NCBI RefSeq assembly: GCF_022664455.2
Contig: NZ_JAKRKC020000002.1
Span: 1,240,001 to 1,304,000 of the forward strand
Length of the DNA: 64,000 bases
Reading direction: 5' to 3'
DNA from: Actinomadura luzonensis
GTDB taxonomy: Bacteria; Actinomycetota; Actinomycetes; Streptosporangiales; Streptosporangiaceae
In this document: piece after piece, positions 7,673 to 15,047 of the stretch
Layout of the letters: the number at the start of each line of letters is the position of its first letter
Numbering within the stretch: position 1 is the stretch's first letter
The notes under the pieces: generated by a model
What the model saw: the letters and a program-made list of their open reading frames with translations, nothing else
What the model was told of the DNA's origin: nothing
The model's database searches: none
Translations under genes and position numbers: made by a program

Positions 7673-8665
7673 TCAGCGTTCCAGGACGTGCAGCGGCGGC
7701 GGCCCGCCGGTCAGCACCAGCGGCCCGTCCTGCGTGCAGGCCACCACGTCCGCCACCCGCGCCCCGAACAGGTCGGCCACGTAGATGGCCGGCTCCAGGC
7801 AGAACGTCATGCCGGGCGCGAGCGGCGTGTCCTCGCCCAGCCACGGCCCCTCCTCCGGCCCGAGGCCGACGCCGCGCCCGGCGTGGGCGGCGGCGAAGCG
7901 GCCGTAGCCGCTGGCGTCGATGACCTCGGCGGCGGCCGCGGCGACGGCCCGGGCGGGGGCGGGCGGCCGGGCCGCGGCCAGGGCGGCGCGGTGGGCGGCC
8001 AGCACCACCGTGTACATGGCCTCGTAGTCCTCCGGCGGCTCGGCCACCGCGAACACCCGGGCCACCTCGGCGCACCAGCCGCCCCACCGCCCGCACACCG
8101 ACACCAGCAGCGCGTCCCCGGGGTTGATCACCCGGTCGCCGGGCCGGTGCTCCGGCCGGGCCGTGTGCTCGCCGGCGGCCACCCGCAGCGCCAGCACCTC
8201 CTCGCAGCCCGACTCCAGCGCCAGCAGCCGCAGCCGGCCGGCCATCGCCCGCTCGCTCGCGCCGAACCAGGCCAGCTCGCGCGCCTGCCGCAGCACCTCC
8301 TCGGCCCGCAGCGCGGCCCGCTCGACGGCGGCCACCTCGGGCGGCTCCTTGCGCAGCCGCAGCGGCGCCAGCACCGCCGAGGCGGGCACCAGCTCGGCCG
8401 CGATCGCCATGCCGAACAGCTCGCGCACCCGCATCTCCGGGTCCACCCCGACCCGCCGCGCGCCCGGCGGCACCAGCGCGGCCGGGTCGCCGGTCTCGAC
8501 GGCCGCGTCCCCGGTGACGACCAGGTAGCCGGCGCCGTCCCGGCCGCCGAGGAAGCGGAAGTCCGGCGAGGGCCGCAGCACCAGCGCGTCCACCCCGGCC
8601 GCGGCCATCGCGGCGCGGGCCGCGGCCAGGCGCGCCGCGCGCCCGGCCGCCGGCAGCGGCGTCAC
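7673..8665 (-). CDS. M24-fold (Xaa-Pro peptidase-like) protein with degenerate metal site
   Basis: A 330-residue protein with an N-terminal creatinase-like domain and a C-terminal pita-bread domain. The five metal ligands of M24 peptidases are mostly gone. The DxG...D strand pair reads SVCG...AEVARVF, the HGxGxxxHExP motif reads GRGVGLGPEEGP, and only the first Glu survives (FCLEPAIY), the last being Ala in GARVAD. It is therefore unlikely to be a metallopeptidase, though a metal-free hydrolase like creatinase is possible. Its GTG start overlaps the stop of the second ATPase gene, so it is the last gene of the peptide ABC operon and may bind or sense the imported ligand. Confidence 0.75.
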   Translation of the reverse strand: MTPLPAAGRAARLAAARAAMAAAGVDALVLRPSPDFRFLGGRDGAGYLVVTGDAAVETGDPAALVPPGARRVGVDPEMRVRELFGMAIAAELVPASAVLAPLRLRKEPPEVAAVERAALRAEEVLRQARELAWFGASERAMAGRLRLLALESGCEEVLALRVAAGEHTARPEHRPGDRVINPGDALLVSVCGRWGGWCAEVARVFAVAEPPEDYEAMYTVVLAAHRAALAAARPPAPARAVAAAAAEVIDASGYGRFAAAHAGRGVGLGPEEGPWLGEDTPLAPGMTFCLEPAIYVADLFGARVADVVACTQDGPLVLTGGPPPLHVLER

Positions 8666-9573
8666 CGCGGCTCGTGCAGCCAGCAGGCGACCGGGCCGAA
8701 CGCGGGATCCTCGTCCCGGCACCGGTCCATGACCAGCGGGCAGCGCGGGTGGAAGCGGCAGCCGGCGGGCGGCGCGGCCGGGTCGGGCACGTCGCCGGGC
8801 AGCTCGGCGGGCAGCACGCCCATCCCGTCCGGGCGGGGGATGGCCTGCAGCAGCGCCCTGGTGTACGGGTGCCGCGGCTCGGCCCACACCTCCTCGGTGC
8901 GCCCGGTCTCGACGATCCGGCCCAGGTACATGACGGCCACCCGGTCGGCGATCAGCCGCACCACGGACAGGTCGTGGCTGATGAACAGCAGCCCGGCGCC
9001 CGACTCGACGGCGAGGTCGCGCATGAGCCTGGCCACCTGCGCCTGCGCGGAGGCGTCCAGCGCGGAGATCGGCTCGTCGCCGATGAGCAGCCGCGGCCGG
9101 GCGGCCAGCGCCCGCGCGATGGCCACGCGCTGCCGCTGCCCGCCGGAGAACTCGTGCGGGTGCCGGCCGGCGAACTCGCGCGGCAGGCCCACGCGTTCCA
9201 GCAGGTCGGCGGGGGAGGCGGTGGTGTCGCGGGAGGCCCGCAGCCCGTCGGCGATCTGGTCGCCGACCCGGCGGCGCGGGTTCAGCGACGTGTACGGGTC
9301 CTGGAACACCATCTGGACGCCCGTCTGCCGCCTGCGCCGCAGCCCGAGCGGCATGACCGGCTCGCCCTCGAAGGCGATCGTCCCCGCGGTGACCGGGTTC
9401 AGCCCGCACACCGCGCGGGCCAGCGTCGACTTGCCGCACCCGGACTCGCCGACCAGCCCCACGACCTCGCCGGGGCCGACCCGCAGGCTCGCGCCGGCCA
9501 CGGCCCGCACCGGCGGCCGGCCGGGGGAGCGGTGCTCGACGACCAGGTCGTCCACCGTCAGAAGGGCAGTCAT
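8662..9573 (-). CDS. Peptide ABC importer ATPase, DppF/OppF type
   Basis: A 303-residue nucleotide-binding subunit with Walker A GESGCGKST, Q-loop MVFQDPYTSLNP, signature FSGGQRQR, Walker B LLIGDEP and switch His in ISHDLSVV. The C-terminal oligopeptide-transporter motif is present with its cysteines (GCRFHPRCP, DRCRDEDP). The start ATG at 9573 overlaps the preceding ATPase stop as ATGA. With DppD it powers peptide uptake through the two permeases encoded just upstream. Confidence 0.92.
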   Translation of the reverse strand: MTALLTVDDLVVEHRSPGRPPVRAVAGASLRVGPGEVVGLVGESGCGKSTLARAVCGLNPVTAGTIAFEGEPVMPLGLRRRRQTGVQMVFQDPYTSLNPRRRVGDQIADGLRASRDTTASPADLLERVGLPREFAGRHPHEFSGGQRQRVAIARALAARPRLLIGDEPISALDASAQAQVARLMRDLAVESGAGLLFISHDLSVVRLIADRVAVMYLGRIVETGRTEEVWAEPRHPYTRALLQAIPRPDGMGVLPAELPGDVPDPAAPPAGCRFHPRCPLVMDRCRDEDPAFGPVACWLHEPR

Positions 9574-10346
9574 CGGACCTCCGCGTCGGGCAGGGACTCC
9601 AGCAGGGAGCGGGTGTAGGCGTGCGCCGGCTCGCGCAGCACCCGGCCGCGCGGCCCGGACTCCACGACCAGGCCGTCCTTCATCACGCTCACCTCGTCGG
9701 CGACCGCCGACATCACGCCGAGGTCGTGGGTGACCAGCAGCACCGCGAGGCCCAACTCGTCGCACAGGCCGCGCAGCAGCCGCAGCACGCCGGCCTGGAC
9801 GGTCACGTCGAGGGCGGTCGTCGGCTCGTCGGCGATGAGCACCTTCGGCGAGCAGGCCAGCGCGACGGCGATGGCGATGCGCTGCCGCATGCCGCCGGAG
9901 AACTGGTGGGGGTAGCGCCGGTACGCCTCCGCGGCGCCCGGGATGCGTACCTTGCCCAGCAGCTCCACGGCCCGCTCCCGGGCCTCGGCCTTGCCCAGCC
10001 CGAGGTGGTGGCGCATGTGCTCGGTGAGCTGGCGGCCGACGGTCAGCATGGGGTGCAGGCTGGTCGCCGGGTCCTGGAAGACCATGGCGACCTCGCCGCC
10101 GCGCACCTTGTTGAGCTCCTTGGCCGGCAGCGTGAGCAGGTCCCGGCCGCCGAGCCGGATCGCGCCCGTGGCGCGGGAGCCGTGCGGCAGCAGCCCCAGC
10201 ACGGCGAGGCCGGTCATGGTCTTGCCCGAGCCGCTCTCGCCGGCCAGGCCGTGCACCTTGCCGGGCTCCAGCCGCAGGTCCACGCCGCGCAGCACGTCCC
10301 GGCCGCCGATCGTCACCTTCAGCCCGGCGATGTCGAGGGCCGTCAC
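9570..10346 (-). CDS. Peptide ABC importer ATPase, DppD/OppD type
   Basis: A 258-residue ATPase with Walker A GESGSGKTM, MVFQDPATSLHP, signature FSGGMRQR, Walker B LIADEPTTALD and THDLGVM. It is shorter than most DppD proteins because it ends before the cysteine-containing C-terminal motif, which only its partner carries. The start is GTG at 10346, overlapping the permease stop as GTGA. Confidence 0.9.
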   Translation of the reverse strand: MTALDIAGLKVTIGGRDVLRGVDLRLEPGKVHGLAGESGSGKTMTGLAVLGLLPHGSRATGAIRLGGRDLLTLPAKELNKVRGGEVAMVFQDPATSLHPMLTVGRQLTEHMRHHLGLGKAEARERAVELLGKVRIPGAAEAYRRYPHQFSGGMRQRIAIAVALACSPKVLIADEPTTALDVTVQAGVLRLLRGLCDELGLAVLLVTHDLGVMSAVADEVSVMKDGLVVESGPRGRVLREPAHAYTRSLLESLPDAEVR

Positions 10347-11203
10347 AGGGCACGCTCCTTGATCGCGCGGGCGGTGCGCGGGTCGAGCGCGTCGCGCAGG
10401 GTGTCGCCGAGGAAGTTGAACGCCAGCACCACCGTCAGGATCGCCAGGCCGGGGAACGTCGCCACCCACCAGCTGTCGAACACCTCGACGCCGGAGGCGA
10501 CCATCGCCCCCCACTCCGGGGACGGCGGCTTGGCCCCGAGCCCCAGGAACGACAGCCCCGACAGCAGCAGCAGCGCGGTGCCGATGTCCAGGGTGGCCAG
10601 CACCAGCACGGGGCCGGTGATGTTGGGCAGCACGTCCACCCGCAGCGAGCGCCACACCGAGAAGCCGAGCAGCCGCCCGCTCAGCACGAACTCCCGCTCG
10701 CGCACCCCCAGCACCAGCCCGCGGGTGACGCGGGCATAGGAGGGCCAGGCGACCACCAGCACCGCCAGCACCGCGTTGGCCAGGCTCGCGCCGAGCGCCG
10801 CGGCCACCACCATGGCGAGGATCACCGTCGGGAACGCGAACACCAGGTCCGCCACCCGCATGATCGTCTCGTCCGCCCAGCGGCCGAAGTAGCCGGCGAC
10901 CGCGCCCAGCAGGCCGCCGATCAGCACCGACAGCGCCACCAGCAGCAGCGTCAGCGGGATCGACACCCGCGCGCCGTACAGGACGCGGCTGAGGATGTCG
11001 CGGCCGAGCTGATCCGTGCCGAACCAGTGCCCCGGCCCCGGCGGGGCCAGCCGCGGCAGGTCCTGCGCGAGCGGGTCGTGCGGGGCCAGCACCGGCGCGG
11101 CCAGCACGACCACCAGCCAGGCCGCCGCGAGCACCGCGCCGCTGACGGCGAGCGGCTGCCGCCACGCCTCGGGAAGCCTGCCCAGCAGGCCGGCGCCTCT
11201 CAT
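10343..11203 (-). CDS. Peptide ABC importer permease, DppC type
   Basis: A 286-residue inner-membrane permease. The family N terminus (LAPHDPLAQD, HWFGTDQLGRDILSRVLYGAR) leads into six predicted helices. The EAA loop that contacts the ATPase is visible as EFVLSGRLLGFSVWRSLRVDVLP. The ATG at 11203 overlaps the DppB-type stop as ATGA. Confidence 0.92.
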   Translation of the reverse strand: MRGAGLLGRLPEAWRQPLAVSGAVLAAAWLVVVLAAPVLAPHDPLAQDLPRLAPPGPGHWFGTDQLGRDILSRVLYGARVSIPLTLLLVALSVLIGGLLGAVAGYFGRWADETIMRVADLVFAFPTVILAMVVAAALGASLANAVLAVLVVAWPSYARVTRGLVLGVREREFVLSGRLLGFSVWRSLRVDVLPNITGPVLVLATLDIGTALLLLSGLSFLGLGAKPPSPEWGAMVASGVEVFDSWWVATFPGLAILTVVLAFNFLGDTLRDALDPRTARAIKERAL

Positions 11204-12249
11204 TGCAACCTCACTCGGGGGTCGATGACGCCGTACAGGACGTCCACGACCAGGTTGATGACCAGGTAGACGATGCCCACGACCAGGCCGACGCCCATGA
11301 CGGCGGGCAGGTCGAGGCTGGTGGCGCTCTTGTACGCGTACTGCCCGATGCCCGGCCAGGCGAAGATCGCCTCCACCAGGACGGTGCCGGACAGCAGGCT
11401 GCCGAAGGCGAGGCCGGCGACCGTGATGATGGGCACCAGCGCCGAGCGGAGCACGTACCGGAACAGCACCGTCCGGCCGGGCAGGCCCTTGGCCCGGGCG
11501 GCGCGCACGTAGTCCTGCCCCAGCACCTCCAGCACCGCCGAGCGGGTGAAGCGGGTCAGCAGGCCGATCGTGTAGAGCGCCAGCACCAGCGCGGGCGTGA
11601 CCAGGTGGCCGGCGGCGGAGACGAAGATGTCCCAGCGGCCGGCGATCAGCGCGTCCACGGTCTGCAGGCCGGTGACCGGCGGGGCGGAGCCGAGCGCCAC
11701 GTCCACCCGGCCGCTGCCCGGGGTGAGCTGCAGCCGGTAGAAGAACACGTAGAACGCCACCAGCGCCAGCCAGAACGTCGGCACCGAGATGCCGATGAGG
11801 CTGAGCAGCCGCAGCGCGTGGTCGGCCAGGCGGTCGCGGCGCAGCGCGGCGACCACGCCGAAGGCCACGCCCAGCACCAGCGACACCAGGATCGCCGCCC
11901 CGGCCAGCTCCAGCGTGGCCGGCACGAACTCGGCCAGGTCCGCGCTCACCGGCCGGTGGCTCTGCTGGCTGACGCCGAGGTCGCCGTGCAGCAGGCCCTG
12001 CAGGTGCAGGAGGTACTGCTGCCACAGCGGCTTGTCCAGGCCGTGCTCGGCCCGCCACTGCGCGACGATGGCCGGGTCGCCGAGCGCCCGCTGGCCCAGG
12101 TTGGCCGCCACCGGGTCGCCCGGCACCAGGTTCGTCAGCACGAACGTGACGAGCGTGATCCCCCACGCCATGAGCACGGCGAGCAGCACCCGCCGGACCA
12201 GGAACCGGGCCAGCGGGGGAACCCGCCGCCCGGACACCTGCTGCTTCAT
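11200..12249 (-). CDS. Peptide ABC importer permease, DppB type
   Basis: A 349-residue permease. It begins with the typical first helix RFLVRRVLLAVLMAWGITLVTF followed by LVPGDPVAANLG. The EAA-type loop DYVRAARAKGLPGRTVLFRYVLR is complete, and the protein ends in VIDPRVRLQ. It starts directly after the binding-protein stop (TAGATG). The two permeases form the membrane channel of the importer. Confidence 0.92.
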   Translation of the reverse strand: MKQQVSGRRVPPLARFLVRRVLLAVLMAWGITLVTFVLTNLVPGDPVAANLGQRALGDPAIVAQWRAEHGLDKPLWQQYLLHLQGLLHGDLGVSQQSHRPVSADLAEFVPATLELAGAAILVSLVLGVAFGVVAALRRDRLADHALRLLSLIGISVPTFWLALVAFYVFFYRLQLTPGSGRVDVALGSAPPVTGLQTVDALIAGRWDIFVSAAGHLVTPALVLALYTIGLLTRFTRSAVLEVLGQDYVRAARAKGLPGRTVLFRYVLRSALVPIITVAGLAFGSLLSGTVLVEAIFAWPGIGQYAYKSATSLDLPAVMGVGLVVGIVYLVINLVVDVLYGVIDPRVRLQ

Positions 12250-13830
12250 CTACTTGACGCCGAGGTCGGCGATGTCGACCGTCCACACCGGGTGGTACTC
12301 CAGCCCGGTCACCGAGGCGGCCGTCACGATGTTCTGCGACGGCTGGACCAGCGTGACGAACGGCCCGGAGGCGTTCAGCTTGGTCTGCAGGTCGGCGTAG
12401 GCGGCCTTGCGGGCCTCGTCGCCGACCGCCGTCGCGGCCTTCTCGCCGGCGGCCTCGATCTCCTTGGCCGCGCCCGCCTTCCAGCCGGCCCGCAGGCCGA
12501 CCGTCTTGCCGGGCAGGAAGGCCAGGTAGTCGCTCGGGTCCGGGTAGTCAGGGCCCCAGTACCACAGGCCCATCTCCTCCTTGCCGTTGCGGTAGTTGTC
12601 GAGCGCGGTCGTCACCGGCGCGGGCTGCAGGTCCACCGTGATGCCGACCTCCTTGAGGTTGGCCTGGATGCGCTCGGCGAACGGCTGGAACGGCAGGCCG
12701 TTCACGGTCAGCTCGCTCGGGTACTCCAGCTTCACCGAGGGGTTGGCCAGGCCGCTCGCGGCCAGCGCCGCCTTGGCGCCCTCGACGTCCCGCTTGGCGG
12801 CCTGCTCGGCCGGCAGCGCGCCGAGGAGCTGCGACGGGATCACGCCCGGCGCCTGCGCCGCGCCCTCGCCGGCCAGCTCCAGCAGGCCCGCGTAGTCGAC
12901 GCCCTTGCGCACGGCCTCGACGAACTTGGGGTTCGAGGTGACCTTGCTGACGCCGGTGTCCTGGTTGGCGAGGAGGAAGAGCACGTTGGCCGAGGCGGTC
13001 TTCTTCACCTGCAGGGTGGCGGGCATGCCGTTCACCTGGTCGCCGGACAGGTTGAGCGCGATCTGGCTGTCGCCGCGCTGCACGTTCAGCTTCTGCGTGG
13101 CCGCCTCGACGTTGCGCAGCACGACCTTGTCGTAGGCGGGCTTGGTCCCGTGGTACTTCGGGTTGGCCTTGAGCGTGACCTGGCTGCTGACGTTGAAGGA
13201 CTCGATCGTGTACGGGCCCGACCCGGCCCCGGTGGAGTTCAGCCACTGCTCGGCCTTGTCCTGCGGGTCGGTGGTGGCGCCGTGCTGCTGGGCGAGCTTG
13301 CTGTTGATGATGCCGAGCGCCGGGTTCGGCAGGATGTACGGCAGCGCCGGGTTGGCCGCCTTCGACGTCAGCGTGATCGTCGTGTCGTCGGTCTTGGCCA
13401 CCTCGACGCCGTCCAGCAGGAACGACGGGGTGCCCTTCATGTCGCGCACCCGGGTCAGGGAGAACACCACGTCGTCGGCGGTCACCGGCGCGCCGTCGGC
13501 GAAGGTCGCGCCCTGCTTGAGCTTCAGCGTGAGGGTCTTGCCGTCCTCGCTCAGCTCGTAGGACTCGGCGAGCGAGGGCACCGGCTTGGTCACGTCGGAG
13601 CCGTCGAAGGTGAGCAGCGTCTCGTAGACGGCCTTGTCGACGACGAGGCCGGTCGGCTCGTAGGTGCGGCCGGGGTCGGCCGTCTTCAGGTCGAAGGACG
13701 TGTCGATGACCAGCGTCCGGCCGCCACCGCCGCCCGCGGGGGCCTGTGACGACGTGCCGCCGCTACCGCAGGCGGCAAGGGTGAGCGCACCGGCGAGCAG
13801 CACAGCCGCCGTCTGCGAGCGGGTCGCCAT
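12250..13830 (-). CDS. Peptide-binding lipoprotein of the ABC importer (family 5)
   Basis: A 526-residue extracellular solute-binding protein. The signal peptide ends in the lipobox LTLAAC, so the mature protein is lipid-anchored at Cys 21. Family 5 hallmarks are FDLKTADPGRTYEPTG near the start, ESYELSEDGKTLTLKLKQGATFADGAPVTADDVVFSLTR and a closing YHPVWTVDIADLGVK. It is the first gene of a five-component operon. The ligand is probably a peptide, though nickel-, opine- or sugar-binding members of the family cannot be excluded. GGAGGACCTCC precedes the ATG, and an inverted repeat sits just upstream. Confidence 0.9.
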   Translation of the reverse strand: MATRSQTAAVLLAGALTLAACGSGGTSSQAPAGGGGGRTLVIDTSFDLKTADPGRTYEPTGLVVDKAVYETLLTFDGSDVTKPVPSLAESYELSEDGKTLTLKLKQGATFADGAPVTADDVVFSLTRVRDMKGTPSFLLDGVEVAKTDDTTITLTSKAANPALPYILPNPALGIINSKLAQQHGATTDPQDKAEQWLNSTGAGSGPYTIESFNVSSQVTLKANPKYHGTKPAYDKVVLRNVEAATQKLNVQRGDSQIALNLSGDQVNGMPATLQVKKTASANVLFLLANQDTGVSKVTSNPKFVEAVRKGVDYAGLLELAGEGAAQAPGVIPSQLLGALPAEQAAKRDVEGAKAALAASGLANPSVKLEYPSELTVNGLPFQPFAERIQANLKEVGITVDLQPAPVTTALDNYRNGKEEMGLWYWGPDYPDPSDYLAFLPGKTVGLRAGWKAGAAKEIEAAGEKAATAVGDEARKAAYADLQTKLNASGPFVTLVQPSQNIVTAASVTGLEYHPVWTVDIADLGVK

Positions 13831-13846
13831 GGAGGTCCTCCAAGAT

Positions 13847-13895
13847 CTGGACGTTCAGCAGAGAGATGCCGAGAAGTGTGCGGCAGAACGTCCAG
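13847..13895. promoter_or_regulatory. Inverted repeat in the divergent dpp/lrp promoter region
   Basis: CTGGACGTTC at 13847-13856 is mirrored perfectly by GAACGTCCAG at 13886-13895, and two further bases pair after one mismatch. The arms are about 39 bases apart, close to four helical turns, in the 111-bp gap between the importer operon and the Lrp-type regulator. Position and spacing suggest an operator for the divergently encoded regulator, which could control both directions by looping. Confidence 0.6.
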
Positions 13896-13941
13896 GTACT
13901 GTGCGCTCCGTAAGACGTATATAAAGGTCGATGAGGCAATG

Positions 13942-14580
13942 ATGAGTGATATTTCTAGGAATGGCGTCAGCGGTGGCGGTCAGCCTGGACGGATCGGCAT
14001 CGGTCTGGAGCTGGACGACATCCACCTGAAGATCCTTGAGGTCCTGCGCGAGAACGGCCGCATCTCGGTCGCCGCGCTGGCCGAACGCGTCGGCATCTCG
14101 CGGGCCAACGCCTACACCCGCTTCGAGGCGCTGCGCGCGGACGGCGCGATCAAGCGCTTCACCGCCGAGATCGACCACGGGCGGGCCGGGCTCGGCATCA
14201 CCGCGCTGATCTTCGTGACCGTGCGGCAGCAGATGTGGAAGCAGTTCAGGGCCGAGCTGGCCCGGATGCCGGAGGTCGAGTACTGCGCCATCACCACCGG
14301 CCAGCACGACGCGATGATCCAGGTCAGGGTGGCCGACGTGGCCGCGGTGCACACCATGGTCACCGACCGGCTGGCCAACATCCCCGCCGTCAAGGCCACC
14401 GAGACCGTGTTCATCCTGGACGAGGTGCTGCGGCGGCCGTACGTGCTGCCCGGCGACGGCCGCCAGCGCGCCACGGCGGCCCGCCGCCCCGCCACGGAGG
14501 AGCGGGGCGACGTGCCGCTCGGCAAGATGCGCTTCGTCGGCGCCGCCGAGGGCCGCGCCGCCCTGCGCAAGGACGACTGA
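13942..14580 (+). CDS. Lrp/AsnC family transcriptional regulator
   Basis: A 212-residue regulator. The N-terminal winged helix (LDDIHLKILEVLRENGRISVAALAERVGISRANAYTR, about 20-60) is followed by a RAM-type ligand-sensing domain (ITALIFVTV through VEYCAITTGQHDAMIQVRVAD). About 55 extra residues after the usual end are basic and of unknown role. I chose the second of two adjacent ATGs because GAGG lies five bases before it. It is divergent from the importer operon, so it is the likely regulator of peptide or amino-acid uptake, with the ligand an amino acid. Confidence 0.85.
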   Translation: MSDISRNGVSGGGQPGRIGIGLELDDIHLKILEVLRENGRISVAALAERVGISRANAYTRFEALRADGAIKRFTAEIDHGRAGLGITALIFVTVRQQMWKQFRAELARMPEVEYCAITTGQHDAMIQVRVADVAAVHTMVTDRLANIPAVKATETVFILDEVLRRPYVLPGDGRQRATAARRPATEERGDVPLGKMRFVGAAEGRAALRKDD

Positions 14581-14599
14581 CGGGCCTACCGCGCCCGGC

Positions 14600-14938
14600 T
14601 CACCCGGCCACTTCGGCGCACACGCTGACGTGCGGCGTGTCGTCGCCGTCGAAGCTGAACTCCTCCACCAGCCGCAGCAGGCCGTCCTCGCCGGTCTCGA
14701 CCCGGCTGCTGCTGCGGCCGGCCGCCGTGCCGCCCGCCTTCAGCGCGTGCACGTACGAGATCAGGACCTGCTCGCCCTCCCGGGTGCCCACGAAGCGCCC
14801 CTGGATCACGGTGTCGCCCGTGTAGCTGCCCCACACCAGCCCGTCGGACTCCCAGTACTCGAACTCCGTCGGGCTGTCCGGGTCCACCGCGCTCGCGGTA
14901 GAGCTCACCATCACGAATTTACGGCCGTTGAGATTCAC
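14600..14938 (-). CDS. Small conserved beta-sheet protein (N-acetylglutamate synthase-like in name only)
   Basis: A 112-residue protein from GTG 14938 (GGAG upstream). The pattern NLNGRKFVMVS, TEFEYWESDGLVWGSYTGDTVIQGRFVGTREG, LISYVHALKAGGTAAGRS and LRLVEEFSFDGDD matches a widespread family of short MORN-like beta proteins that databases often label N-acetylglutamate synthase without evidence. No catalytic residues are apparent. It is convergent with the Lrp-type gene and lies just downstream of nothing else on its strand, so it is a single-gene unit. Confidence 0.65.
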   Translation of the reverse strand: MNLNGRKFVMVSSTASAVDPDSPTEFEYWESDGLVWGSYTGDTVIQGRFVGTREGEQVLISYVHALKAGGTAAGRSSSRVETGEDGLLRLVEEFSFDGDDTPHVSVCAEVAG

Positions 14939-15047
14939 GGCCCCATGCTCCACACATTTCCGGCATCTCACTTCACGGCTGGACGAATGGTCAGCACGTC
15001 CCGTCATGCCCCGGAAATCCGTCCAGCCGCCGCCTCCCCGCGGCCCC

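Noticed and set aside
7061..9733. An 890-codon open frame on the + strand.
   Set aside because: It runs opposite to the DsbA, M24 and ATPase genes, is dominated by Arg/Gly/His/Gln-rich text and has no family motif. It is a G+C artefact.
11203..13749. An 848-codon open frame on the + strand.
   Set aside because: It mirrors the importer permease and binding-protein genes on the opposite strand and has no ribosome site or domain.
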